Part shown: piece by piece, positions 7,970 to 16,266 of the stretch
Position numbering within the stretch: the stretch's first letter is position 1
Layout of the letters: each line of letters opens with the position of its first letter
Assembly: GCA_003220855.1 (NCBI GenBank)
Contig: QHTP01000037.1
Location: forward strand, 1-34,853
Length of the DNA: 34,853 bases
From: Gemmatimonadota bacterium
Lineage (GTDB): Bacteria; Gemmatimonadota; Gemmatimonadetes; Gemmatimonadales; GWC2-71-9
Direction: 5' to 3'
The notes under the pieces: model-generated
Told to the model about the DNA's origin: nothing
What the model saw: the letters and a program-made list of their open reading frames with translations, nothing else
Databases searched by the model: none
Position numbers and translations under genes: made by a program

Positions 7970-9142
7970 CTACGACGCGCGCAACGCGCTGACGATGTTG
8001 AGCCGCGCCGCCCGCACCGCCGGGAGGAAGCCGCCGACGACGCCCATCACCACGGCGAAGATCAGGGCGCCCGTGACGACGCCCGGCGACAATGCGAACC
8101 CGAAGCCGATCTCCGAGAAACTCTGGAAGTTGACGACCGAAATCCGCTCGAAAGAGAGGAGCGCGGCGAGCGCGACGCCGAGGGCACCGCCCACGAGCGC
8201 CAGCAGCACGGACTCGACCAGGAACGCTCCCAGGACGCTGCGTCGCCTGAACCCGAGGGCCCGCAGCGTGCCCACCTCGACGGTCCGGTTCGCGACCGCC
8301 GCGTACATCGTGATCATCGCCCCGATCATCGCGCCGAAGCTGAAGATCGTGGTCACGATGATCCCGAGGGTCCGGATGAACATGGCGAGCGTCTTCGACT
8401 GTTCCTGGTAGTAGTCCCGCTCGTGTTTGAGTTCGACGTACTGCATGCGGGGATCGGCCTGGAGTCGGGTCTTGAGCTGGTCGAACCCGCCGGGCTGGGC
8501 GAGGCGGAAGGTGACGGACGAATACACCGGGCGCCCGAACGCCTGCATGAACTGGTCGACGTCGCCCCAGATCTCCGAGTCGAAGGCCGTGCCACCCGCA
8601 TCGGTGATGCCGACCACGGTCCAGCGGTCGCCACCGAAGGCGAGCGCTGCACCGAGGGCCACGCCCTTGAAGAGCGTCGCGATGCCCTTCCCCACCACGA
8701 CTTCGTGCGTGCCGAACTGGAAGGGCCGTCCCTGGACGATATGGACCCCGGGCCGAAGCTCCAGCGCGCGGTTCGACACGCCCCGAATCGACACGTTGCC
8801 GAGCGCGTTGCTCTTCTTCTTGTAGAGGTCGATGACGAGGATCACTTCGCGCGACAGGACGGCGCGATCTTCGGTCCCCCGCGCCACGCCGGTCTCGGCT
8901 TCGAGCACGTCCGCCGTCGCCCGGTCGACCTGACTCGAGAGCTCGGACGTGGCCGAGCGCCTGAGCACGATCACGTTGTCCGCTGCGCCGGTCTCGACGA
9001 GGGTCGCTTCCAGGCCCCGGGCGAGCATGAGCACGCCGGCGAACACGAACACGACGAGCGCCACGCCGCCGACGGTGAGCGCGGTGCTGAGGCGGCGGGC
9101 CCAGAGGCTCCGCCAGATGTATGAGAACGGGATCCGCATCAT
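7970..9142 (-). CDS. MacB/FtsX-type ABC transporter permease
   Basis: A 390-residue permease with the MacB topology: one N-terminal helix (about 20-43), a long periplasmic region (MacB-PCD like, about 45-265) and three C-terminal helices (about 270-295, 320-345, 355-380) forming the FtsX domain. It contains the typical EVGTLRALGFRRRSVLGAF cytoplasmic segment. It is the second of two permeases 7 nt apart, downstream of the ATPase and membrane-fusion genes, so the two probably form a heterodimer. MacB-type transporters use ATP hydrolysis in the cytoplasm to move periplasmic substrates or lipoproteins outward. The substrate cannot be inferred, and no TolC-like gene lies in the window. Confidence 0.9.
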   Translation of the reverse strand: MMRIPFSYIWRSLWARRLSTALTVGGVALVVFVFAGVLMLARGLEATLVETGAADNVIVLRRSATSELSSQVDRATADVLEAETGVARGTEDRAVLSREVILVIDLYKKKSNALGNVSIRGVSNRALELRPGVHIVQGRPFQFGTHEVVVGKGIATLFKGVALGAALAFGGDRWTVVGITDAGGTAFDSEIWGDVDQFMQAFGRPVYSSVTFRLAQPGGFDQLKTRLQADPRMQYVELKHERDYYQEQSKTLAMFIRTLGIIVTTIFSFGAMIGAMITMYAAVANRTVEVGTLRALGFRRRSVLGAFLVESVLLALVGGALGVALAALLSFERISVVNFQSFSEIGFGFALSPGVVTGALIFAVVMGVVGGFLPAVRAARLNIVSALRAS

Positions 9143-9149
9143 GGCCGGG

Positions 9150-10316
9150 CTATCCCACCGTCCGCAGGCCGACGACGATCGGCATGCGCACGACCCGGTT
9201 CGCGGGGATGGCCGCGGCGGCGAGCCCGGCGAGGAGCGCCGCCCCGATCCCGAGCGCCATCGTGATGGGCGCGACGTTGATCACAGGGAAGAAAGTCGGG
9301 AGCGCCTGCGCGAACCCTTTCACGATCGGGAACGTGAGGAGTAGCCCGAGCACGCCGCCCGACAGCGAGATCACCAGCGCTTCGCCCAGCACGAAGCCCG
9401 CGAGCTGGCGCCCCGAGAAGCCGAGCGTCTTCAGGACCGCGTACTCGCGGGTCCGCTCGCGGACCGACATGACGATCGTGTTCGCGAGCACCAAGAGAAT
9501 GATCCCGACGATCACGACCGAGATCACCTGCAGCGACGTAATGATCGCCGACGACATCTGGACGAAGCTCTGTTGGAACTCGCGCTCACTTTCGGTCTTG
9601 GTCGGCGAGCGCGAGTTCACGAACTGCGTGTCCACCGCCGCCGCGACCCGCGCCATCGCGTCGGGCGACCCCACACGCAGGACGTACCATCCGGCGTCCA
9701 CCGGTCGACCGGGCTCGCGCTGGCGGACTTGCTCGAAGAGGTAGTCGTACTGGAAGAACATTTGCGTCTCGTCGGTCGACGGGTCGCGACCCGTGTAGAT
9801 CCCCCGCACCACCCACTGCCAGCGACCGGGGAAGATGTCGCCCTCCATCGTGATCACGTCGCCGAGCTTGAAGCCGTGCTGCTGGGCCAGCTTGCGGCCG
9901 ATGACGCAGGCGTTGCGCTCCTTCTTGAACGCCGCCAGCTGGTCCGGCGGCAGCTGGAACTCCGGGTAGAGGCTGAAATAGTTCTCGGGGTCGACCGCGA
10001 ACCGGGGCCAGAAGTTCTTGAAGTCGTTCGGGTCGCCGTACACGCCCCCGAACCAGTTGGCCCACGAGACGCCCGTGACGCCCGGGATCCTGGCGATCTC
10101 GTCCCGGTACGGCAGCGGAATCGGGAAGATCAGCGACACCCGATGGCGGGTGATCATGCGATTCGTGGCCGCTCCCGTGACGCCCGCGTTCCAGGCCCCC
10201 ACGATCGTGCGGATCAGGCCGAATGCCATCACCGCCGTGGCGATCCCCACGATGGTGAGCGCCGTGCGCAGGCGATGCCGGAAGAGATTCTTGAAGACGA
10301 GTCGCAGCAGTTTCAC
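9150..10316 (-). CDS. MacB/FtsX-type ABC transporter permease
   Basis: A 388-residue permease with the same layout as its downstream neighbour: N-terminal helix (about 16-40, RTALTIVGIATAVMAFGL), a large periplasmic domain (about 45-260), then three C-terminal helices beginning with LQVISVVIVGIILLVLANTI, and the VRERTREYAVLKTLGFSG segment characteristic of the FtsX domain. It starts at ATG 10316, 10 nt after the ATPase stop, and ends 7 nt before the second permease. Sequence divergence between the two periplasmic domains suggests distinct roles in a heterodimer. The low hydrophobicity and aromatic content of the periplasmic part is typical of the family; substrate unknown. Confidence 0.9.
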   Translation of the reverse strand: MKLLRLVFKNLFRHRLRTALTIVGIATAVMAFGLIRTIVGAWNAGVTGAATNRMITRHRVSLIFPIPLPYRDEIARIPGVTGVSWANWFGGVYGDPNDFKNFWPRFAVDPENYFSLYPEFQLPPDQLAAFKKERNACVIGRKLAQQHGFKLGDVITMEGDIFPGRWQWVVRGIYTGRDPSTDETQMFFQYDYLFEQVRQREPGRPVDAGWYVLRVGSPDAMARVAAAVDTQFVNSRSPTKTESEREFQQSFVQMSSAIITSLQVISVVIVGIILLVLANTIVMSVRERTREYAVLKTLGFSGRQLAGFVLGEALVISLSGGVLGLLLTFPIVKGFAQALPTFFPVINVAPITMALGIGAALLAGLAAAAIPANRVVRMPIVVGLRTVG

Positions 10317-10326
10317 GGCTGGCCCC

Positions 10327-11001
10327 TCATTGCAGTTCGCCCTTGTCCAGGTGGCGCACGAGGTGCGCGCGCTCGGCGGCGTGCGGGTCGTGCGTCACCA
10401 TCACGATGGTCTTCTTGAATTCCTTGTTCAGCCGCTCGAGCAGCGTGAGCACCTCTTCGGCGGACTTGCGGTCGAGGTCCCCCGTCGGCTCGTCGGCCAC
10501 GAGAATCGTGGGATCGGTGACGATGGCCCGCGCGATCGCCACCCGCTGCTCCTGGCCGCCCGAGAGCTGACGCGGATAGTAGTCCATCCGGTCGGCGAGG
10601 CCGACGAGCGCGAGCGCCGTCTCGACATGCTTCTTTCGCTCGGCCTTGGACAGGGACGTCAGGAGCAGCGGCAGCTCGACGTTCTCGAAGGCCGTGAGCA
10701 CCGGGAGCAGGTTGTAGAACTGGAACACGAAGCCGATGTGCGTGGCGCGCCACTGGGCGGGCTGCGGCTCGCTGAGCTTCGTGACGTCAGTGCCGGCCAC
10801 CGAGACGCTCCCGGCATCGGGCCGGTCGATCCCGGCGATCAGGTTCAGGAGCGTAGTCTTGCCGGACCCCGAGGGGCCCATCAAGCCGAGGAACTCGCCC
10901 TCGGGGACTTCGAGTGTGATGTCGCGCAACACGGGGATCTCCAAGCTGTCGCGCCGATAGGACTTCGAGACCCCGCGGACCTGGACGATCGAATCGGGCA
11001 T
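10327..11001 (-). CDS. ABC transporter ATP-binding protein (MacB/LolD-type)
   Basis: A 224-residue nucleotide-binding subunit with every catalytic motif: Walker A GPSGSGKTT (42-50), Q-loop at FQFYNLLPVLTAFENV (about 94-109), signature LSGGQ (146-150, continued EQR), Walker B ILVADE (166-171), D-loop and switch histidine H204 in VTHD. The short size without fused membrane domain is the LolD/MacB-NBD class. It sits 8 nt after the membrane-fusion gene and 10 nt before the first permease, forming a four-gene exporter operon. ATP hydrolysis would drive the two FtsX-type permeases. Confidence 0.95.
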   Translation of the reverse strand: MPDSIVQVRGVSKSYRRDSLEIPVLRDITLEVPEGEFLGLMGPSGSGKTTLLNLIAGIDRPDAGSVSVAGTDVTKLSEPQPAQWRATHIGFVFQFYNLLPVLTAFENVELPLLLTSLSKAERKKHVETALALVGLADRMDYYPRQLSGGQEQRVAIARAIVTDPTILVADEPTGDLDRKSAEEVLTLLERLNKEFKKTIVMVTHDPHAAERAHLVRHLDKGELQ

Positions 11002-11009
11002 GAGCTCCT

Positions 11010-12197
11010 CTACTGCACGGTGACTTTGGCCCCGCCGCGCAGGCGGGCGCCGACGCTGTCGACCACCTGAACGCCGGGACGCAATCCCTCGCGGATGGCC
11101 ACGGACGACCCGAGCTGCCGGCCCGGGACCACCGGCAACTCCACCGCGCGGCCGTGCTCCACGACGAACACGACGCTGCGGCCGTTCCGCTCGACCACCG
11201 CGGCGCTCGGGACGACGAGCAGGGCTTGCGTGTCCGCCGCCGCGCGCGACGGGCGCGGCAGGAAATGCACCTTGGCGCTCATCTCGGGCAGCACGCGCGC
11301 GTCGTAGGAGCGGAAGGCGACCTTCACCTGGACCGTCGCTTTGGCTCGGTCGGCCGTCGGTACGATCTTGGCGACGACCGCCGGGTAGCGAACGTCGGGA
11401 TACGCGTCCAGCACGACCTCGCAGGGCTGGCCCGGACTCGTCGCCTCGAGGTTCGACTCGGCGACGTCGGCCTCCACCTGGAGCGAGCGCAGATCGGCGA
11501 TCGTGACCACGGCGCTCTTGGAAAATGCGCTGGCGGCGAGCGGCGCCACCACCTCGCCGACGTCCGCATTCTTGGTCAACACGGTGCCATCGAACGGCGC
11601 GCGGACGACGGTATTCTCGAGTGCGACCTGCGCGCCCTCGACCGCCGCCTCCGCCGAGACAATCCCGGCCCTCACGCGCTCGTAGCGCGCTTCAGCGGCG
11701 TCCAGGCTCGCCTGCGACGAGAACCCGCTGTCGCCAAGCAGCCGCTCCCGCGCCAACGACCGCTCGGCGTCGTGCAGCTCGGCACGGCTGACCTGAACGT
11801 TCGCCTGGGCCTGGGCCAGCTGGGCCCTGACGTCCGCGTCCTCGATGCGGGCGATCACCTGCCCCGCCCGCACCCGATCGCCCTCAACGACGCCGAGGTA
11901 GACGAGCCGGCCCGTGCCCTTGGACGCGACGGCGGCCTTGCGCTGGGCCACGACGTAGCCACTGGCGACGAGCACGGCGCCCGAGCGCATCGGCGACACC
12001 ATGGTCGCGGGCGTCAGATGCACGGGGAGCGCGCGGTCGAGCGCGCCGCCCGCAATCACCGCGGCCGCCGCGAGGAGGACGGCGGCGGGCAGGGCGATGG
12101 TGAGCCAGCCCCGGGACCGGCGGGGGGTTGCCGCCGGGGCAGGCTCGGGTGAGCGGTTGATGCGCAGCGCGGCGAGGTCGGCGTTCTTCGCTTCCAT
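11010..12197 (-). CDS. HlyD/MacA-family periplasmic membrane-fusion protein
   Basis: The 395 residues contain a cytoplasmic N-terminus, one membrane helix (about 33-54, ALPAAVLLAAAAVIAGG), then the adaptor fold: lipoyl half motifs around GYVVAQRKAAVASKGTGRL and the partner RAPFDGTVLTKNADVGEVV, a coiled-coil hairpin between them (about 120-195), beta-barrel, and a membrane-proximal domain ending GGAKVTVQ. Such adaptors bridge an inner-membrane transporter and an outer-membrane channel, implying a diderm envelope. It is the first gene of the exporter operon. ATG 12197 has no clear Shine-Dalgarno but a TAGGAT hexamer ends 9 nt upstream. Confidence 0.92.
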   Translation of the reverse strand: MEAKNADLAALRINRSPEPAPAATPRRSRGWLTIALPAAVLLAAAAVIAGGALDRALPVHLTPATMVSPMRSGAVLVASGYVVAQRKAAVASKGTGRLVYLGVVEGDRVRAGQVIARIEDADVRAQLAQAQANVQVSRAELHDAERSLARERLLGDSGFSSQASLDAAEARYERVRAGIVSAEAAVEGAQVALENTVVRAPFDGTVLTKNADVGEVVAPLAASAFSKSAVVTIADLRSLQVEADVAESNLEATSPGQPCEVVLDAYPDVRYPAVVAKIVPTADRAKATVQVKVAFRSYDARVLPEMSAKVHFLPRPSRAAADTQALLVVPSAAVVERNGRSVVFVVEHGRAVELPVVPGRQLGSSVAIREGLRPGVQVVDSVGARLRGGAKVTVQ

Positions 12198-12206
12198 GGC
12201 CGTACA

Positions 12207-12212
12207 ATCCTA
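12207..12212 (-). promoter_or_regulatory. Candidate -10 element of the exporter operon
   Basis: Minus-strand TAGGAT matches four of six sigma70 -10 positions and lies 9 nt upstream of the ATG of the membrane-fusion gene. No convincing -35 is seen at 16-18 nt. With transcription starting about 7 nt downstream the mRNA would be leaderless or nearly so. Weak evidence alone; listed because two other transcript-initial genes show the same geometry. Confidence 0.28.
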
Positions 12213-12249
12213 ACACCTCGCGCAACCAGGCGACGCACCCTTCCCAGCC

Positions 12250-12272
12250 CGACGAGGCCGCGATGCTCGTCG
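12250..12272. other. Intergenic hairpin between ftsH and the exporter operon
   Basis: A perfect 7-bp inverted repeat (CGACGAG/CTCGTCG) with a 9-nt loop sits in the 124-nt gap, the longest minus-strand gap in this half of the window. No T-run follows on either strand, so it is not a canonical intrinsic terminator. It could attenuate read-through from ftsH or be chance in GC-rich DNA. Otherwise the gap shows only the weak -10 element. Confidence 0.3.
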
Positions 12273-12321
12273 TGCGTCACCTCCAGTCGAATGGTCTAGG
12301 GTCCTTGGGACTCGCTCGGGC

Positions 12322-14310
12322 TCACGCCCCGGCGGGTTCGGGAGGCGGGCTCCCCAGCACCGGGCCGCGTGTCGCGGCCGGCTTGTCTCGCGCCGTGCCT
12401 TCGGGCGAAGCGGCGGCCGGGGGCGTCGACGCGGGCGCCACTGGCGGCAGCGGCTTGCCGGCCATCACGAGGTCGACCTCCTCGCGATCGAGCGTCTCAC
12501 GCTCGAGCAGCGCGGCGGCGAGCCGGTCGAGCTGGTCGCGGTGCTTGGTGAGGATGTCCCTCGCGCGCTCGTACGCTTCGCCCAGCAGCCGCTTCAGCTC
12601 GGTATCCACCAGCTCGGCGGTGCGCTCCGAGACCTCGCGGCGCTGCACCACTTCCCGCCCCAGGAAGATCTCGGCTTCACGGTCGCCCACGGCGATCGGC
12701 CCCACGACGTCGCTCATCCCGAACTGCGTCACCATGCGGCGCGCCATTTCCGTGGCCTGCTGGATGTCCGAGTACGCGCCGGTCGTCACCTTGTCGGCGC
12801 CGAACACCAGCTCTTCGGCCACGCGCCCGCCGTACGACATGGCGAGCTGACCCAGCAGCCACTGCTTGGTGACGTTGCGCCGGTCCTTCTCGGGGAGGAA
12901 AAACGTGATCCCCAGCGCCCGGCCCCGCGGCACGATGGTCACCTTGTGGATCGGATCGATGCCCGGCACGCTGAGCCCGACGAGCGCGTGCCCCGCCTCG
13001 TGAAACGCCGTGAGCTTCCGCTCTTCTTCGGTCAGGACCATGCTCTTGCGCTCGAGGCCGAGCATGACCTTGTCCTTCGCGTCTTCGAGGTCCTTCATGT
13101 CGACGACGGGCTTGTTGCGCCGCGCCGCCAGGAGCGCCGCTTCGTTCACCACGTTCGACAGCTCGGCCCCGGACAGTCCCGGCGTCCCCTTGGCGATCCG
13201 CTCGAGGTTCACGTTCGCCCCGAGCGGGATCTTGCGCGTGTGGACGCGCAGGATCTGCTCCCGTCCCTTCACGTCGGGCATGTCCACGACGATCTGGCGG
13301 TCGAACCGCCCGGGGCGCAGCAGCGCGGGATCGAGGATGTCGGGACGGTTGGTGGCGGCGAGGAGGATCACGCCGTCGTTCGACTCGAAACCGTCCATCT
13401 CCACGAGCAGCTGGTTGAGGGTCTGCTCGCGCTCGTCGTGCCCACCGCCGAGCCCCGCGCCGCGGTGCCGCCCCACGGCATCGATCTCATCGATGAAGAT
13501 GATGCAGGGCGCGTGGGCCTTGCCCTGCTCGAACAGGTCGCGCACCCGCGACGCGCCCACACCTACGAACATCTCGACGAAGTCCGAGCCCGACATCGAG
13601 AAGAACGGCCGCCCCGCCTCCCCCGCGACCGCCTTGGCGAGCAGCGTCTTGCCCGTTCCCGGAGGGCCGATCAGCAGCGCCCCCTTGGGAAGCCGCCCGC
13701 CCAGCCGCTGGAACTTCTGCGGGTCCTTGAGGAAATCGATGATCTCCTCGAGCTCCTGTTTCGCTTCGTCGGCGCCGGCCACATCGGCGAAGGTGACCTT
13801 CGGCGTGTCTCCCGCCAGGAGCTTCGCCTTCGACTTGCCGAACGCGAACGCGCGGTTTCCCCCCTGCTGCATCTGCCGCACCATGAAGATCAGCAATCCG
13901 ATGATGAACAGGTACGGCAGGAAGCTGAAGAGAAACACGCCGAACGACTGCTTCTCCTCGCGCGCCCGCACGTCTACGCCCTTCTGCCGCAGGGTGCCCA
14001 CCCAGGCGTCGGTGGACTCGAACGGCAACAGCATGGTGAAGTGCTCGGCCGTATGCCGGCCGATCGTGACTGGGGTGCGGAAGTCCCCTTTCACCTGCTG
14101 GCGGTCGGTGATCTCCACCGCGGAGAGGTTTCCCTTGTCCAGCTGCTCCGTGAACTGCGGCGTGTACGACAGCTCCACCGCTTCTTGCCGACGGTTCGAA
14201 GCGAACTGCACGAGGAAGATCGACCCCACGATCAGCAGCGCCCAGAACGACAGCGTCCGCAGGGTGCGGGCCCAGCTGAATTCGCGCGGCGGCGGGACGC
14301 GGTTCGCCAT
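12322..14310 (-). CDS. ftsH: ATP-dependent zinc metalloprotease FtsH
   Basis: Membrane-anchored AAA+ protease that degrades misfolded membrane proteins and selected regulators. The 662 residues carry two helices (about 21-37 and 123-144) flanking a periplasmic domain, the AAA module with Walker A GPPGTGKT (215-222), Walker B IIFIDE (270-275), the second region of homology with R332 and R335 in LRPGRF, and the protease HEAGH (437-441) with a downstream third-ligand region DKVTTGAYSDIQQAT. The tail ends in a Pro/Ala-rich disordered stretch (about 625-662). ATG 14310 shares its first base with the hpt stop (TGATG) and gives the standard short cytosolic N-terminus; the open frame beyond it is inside hpt. 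Confidence 0.97.
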   Translation of the reverse strand: MANRVPPPREFSWARTLRTLSFWALLIVGSIFLVQFASNRRQEAVELSYTPQFTEQLDKGNLSAVEITDRQQVKGDFRTPVTIGRHTAEHFTMLLPFESTDAWVGTLRQKGVDVRAREEKQSFGVFLFSFLPYLFIIGLLIFMVRQMQQGGNRAFAFGKSKAKLLAGDTPKVTFADVAGADEAKQELEEIIDFLKDPQKFQRLGGRLPKGALLIGPPGTGKTLLAKAVAGEAGRPFFSMSGSDFVEMFVGVGASRVRDLFEQGKAHAPCIIFIDEIDAVGRHRGAGLGGGHDEREQTLNQLLVEMDGFESNDGVILLAATNRPDILDPALLRPGRFDRQIVVDMPDVKGREQILRVHTRKIPLGANVNLERIAKGTPGLSGAELSNVVNEAALLAARRNKPVVDMKDLEDAKDKVMLGLERKSMVLTEEERKLTAFHEAGHALVGLSVPGIDPIHKVTIVPRGRALGITFFLPEKDRRNVTKQWLLGQLAMSYGGRVAEELVFGADKVTTGAYSDIQQATEMARRMVTQFGMSDVVGPIAVGDREAEIFLGREVVQRREVSERTAELVDTELKRLLGEAYERARDILTKHRDQLDRLAAALLERETLDREEVDLVMAGKPLPPVAPASTPPAAASPEGTARDKPAATRGPVLGSPPPEPAGA

Positions 14311-14864
14311 CAGGTCAGGCTCGCCACGTAGGGGAGGTGTCGGAAATTCTCGGCATGATCGAGCCCGTACCCCACGAGGAACACGCGGGGGGCGTCGAAC
14401 CCGACGAACCCCGCCTCGAGCTCCAGGTGCGGGGCCAGATGCTTGTGAAGCAATGCACAAATCTCCAGACTCCGGGGGGCACGCTCCCGCAGCAAGCTCA
14501 CCAGCCGGTTGAGCGTCTTCCCGGTATCCACGATGTCCTCCACCAGCAGGATGTGCTTACCCCGCAGCTCCGTTTCCGGATCGTACAACAGCCGCACGTT
14601 GCCGCTCGAAATCGTATCGCCGCCATAGCTCGCGGCCACCAGGAAGTCTACCTGGAGCGGCCGCTCGATGCGGCGCACGAGATCGCTCAAGAAAATGAAA
14701 CTCCCCTTGAGGAGGCCGAGCACGAGGAGCTCGCCGTCGGGGTACGCTGCGGTGATCTCCTGGCCCAGCTCGCGGACGCGACGCGCGATCGTCTCCTCAT
14801 CGAAGACGATCCGCTTGAGCTCACGCCCGCCGGTCTGCTTGAGGCTCGTCGTGCTTGGTAACAT
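14310..14864 (-). CDS. hpt: Hypoxanthine phosphoribosyltransferase
   Basis: Converts hypoxanthine (and usually guanine) plus PRPP to the nucleotide in purine salvage. The 184 residues include LGLLKGSFIF (49-58), the D-F-L-V-A-A-S-Y-G strand, the PRPP-binding loop VEDIVDTGKT (108-117) and the purine-binding C-terminal segment around GFDAPRVFLVGYGLD. The ATG at 14864 gives about 15 residues more than usual before LKRIVFDE and overlaps tilS by 44 nt. A later start would be expected from the family, but no ATG or GTG is available there, so the long overlap is kept. tilS-hpt-ftsH is a widely conserved order. Confidence 0.93.
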   Translation of the reverse strand: MLPSTTSLKQTGGRELKRIVFDEETIARRVRELGQEITAAYPDGELLVLGLLKGSFIFLSDLVRRIERPLQVDFLVAASYGGDTISSGNVRLLYDPETELRGKHILLVEDIVDTGKTLNRLVSLLRERAPRSLEICALLHKHLAPHLELEAGFVGFDAPRVFLVGYGLDHAENFRHLPYVASLT

Positions 14865-16188
14865 CCACTCGTACCGCCGGGGTTCCTGGCCGCGGGAGAT
14901 CGGCAGCGCTCCGGCAGATTCCGGGGACCCAGAGAATGGTTTCGCCGCGCGCGACGATCGGATACTGTGCCCGATCGCTGCGCGGCACCCGCGCTTCCAT
15001 CAGGAGGCGCCGCACGGGTCGATGCCCGAGCGCGCCGAGCGGCACCAGTCGGTCGCCCGGGCGCGCGGGCCGGACTTCCCAGTCGCCGCCCGCGATCCAC
15101 GTCGTCCAGTCGCCGCGACGCAACCGGGCGGGAGCGCGCTGTGCCGACCATTCGACCCGGAACGGGCCGAACTGCGCACGGCCTCCCACCTGCCCCGCGA
15201 CCACCTCCACAACCTCCCGAGCCTCCCGCGTATCCGCGCGCCTCACACGGACGCGATCGAATGCCACCTCCGCCGCCCACCCGCCACCGAGCGCCTGGCC
15301 CCGCCCCGACGGACGCCGCGCGAGCCGTACCAACTGACGCGCCCGGCTTGGGCCCAAGACCAACCCCGCGCGACGCGCCGCGGCCCGCAACACCGCTACG
15401 GCCAATGCGTTATCATAGCCCGCCAGCCCCCCCCGAGCAACGTCGAAGCCGTCCTCCCGCAGCCGCAGCTCGAGATCGGGCAGGTGGCGCAGCACGCGAT
15501 CCCAGGCACGTCGCTCGAGCGCCGCCGCCCGGCCGGCGCGAGCCAGATCGTCGCGGACGCCCGCGCCCAGTCGAGCGGAAACCAGCGGCAGCACCACTGT
15601 GCGGACCCAGCTCCGCAGGTGCTTGGGGTCGCGGTTCGCCGGATCGTCGTGCACCGGCAGGCGCCGTGCGGCGACGTACTCGACCAGGTCGTTGTGCGTG
15701 AACGCCAGCAACGGGCGAACCAGTCCGCCCCGTGCGCGGGCCGGCATGCCGGCGAGCCCGGCCGGCCCGCTTCCCCGCAGCAGTCGCAACAGAACCGTCT
15801 CGACCTGGTCGTCGCGGTGGTGAGCCGTCACCACATAGCGCGCCGCACGGCGCCGCTGCACCTCGGCGAGCCATGCGTAGCGCGCCCGCCGCGCCGTGGT
15901 TTCAGTGGCGCCCGGACCGAGCCGTAACTCCCCGAGCTCGAACGGCAGCGCGTAGTGTTGCGCGAGAGCCGCGACCGCCTGTGCCACCGTTCGGCTCTCC
16001 GCCTGAATCCCGTGGTCAGCGTGCGCGACCACCAGCGAAACACCGAGCTCCGGAGCGAGGGTGTGCAACAGGTCGAGCAGCGCGACCGAGTCCGGCCCCC
16101 CGGACACCGCCACCACCGCGGTCCCGCCGACGGCAAAGAGGCGGCGGCGGGCGAGGTGATCGCGCAGGCGCGAGAGCATCGGGGTCAT
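14821..16188 (-). CDS. tilS: tRNA(Ile)-lysidine synthase
   Basis: Modifies C34 of tRNA-Ile(CAU) to lysidine so that it reads AUA as isoleucine. The N-terminal PP-loop ATPase motif is SGGPDS (29-34), followed by HADHGI, then TAHHRDDQVETVLLRLLRG, both diagnostic of TilS. A linker and a C-terminal domain follow (WEVRPARPGDRLVPLG, GHRPVRRLLMEARVP). Length 455 fits the full-length E. coli-type enzyme. The start ATG 16188 places the PP-loop at the normal distance; the open frame upstream runs into the divergent promoter region. It is first gene of the tilS-hpt-ftsH unit. The likely -10 lies only 5 nt upstream. Confidence 0.95.
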   Translation of the reverse strand: MTPMLSRLRDHLARRRLFAVGGTAVVAVSGGPDSVALLDLLHTLAPELGVSLVVAHADHGIQAESRTVAQAVAALAQHYALPFELGELRLGPGATETTARRARYAWLAEVQRRRAARYVVTAHHRDDQVETVLLRLLRGSGPAGLAGMPARARGGLVRPLLAFTHNDLVEYVAARRLPVHDDPANRDPKHLRSWVRTVVLPLVSARLGAGVRDDLARAGRAAALERRAWDRVLRHLPDLELRLREDGFDVARGGLAGYDNALAVAVLRAAARRAGLVLGPSRARQLVRLARRPSGRGQALGGGWAAEVAFDRVRVRRADTREAREVVEVVAGQVGGRAQFGPFRVEWSAQRAPARLRRGDWTTWIAGGDWEVRPARPGDRLVPLGALGHRPVRRLLMEARVPRSDRAQYPIVARGETILWVPGICRSAADLPRPGTPAVRVDVTKHDEPQADRRA

Positions 16189-16193
16189 ACCAT

Positions 16194-16201
16194 AGTATAA
16201 A
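16194..16201. promoter_or_regulatory. Overlapping divergent -10-like elements between tilS and the flavin reductase gene
   Basis: The 78-nt divergent gap has an isolated AT-rich island. On the minus strand TATACT (16199-16194, five of six matches) ends 5 nt before the tilS ATG, implying a leaderless start. On the plus strand TATAAA (16196-16201) would give a roughly 60-nt leader for the flavin reductase gene. The two share six bases, so polymerase could occupy only one at a time. No good -35 is visible for either. ATG-GTA-TGA on the minus strand just before the tilS ATG is a two-codon frame that ends over the start codon. Confidence 0.45.
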
Positions 16202-16266
16202 TGATAGGCGGGGCCGCCGCGGCGCTGCGTCTTGCCGCGCGCCCGCAAGGTCCCGAGAATAGGGCC

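Noticed and set aside
12541..14331. Long plus-strand open frame opposite ftsH
   Set aside because: Same low-complexity antisense composition; ftsH motifs are complete on the minus strand.
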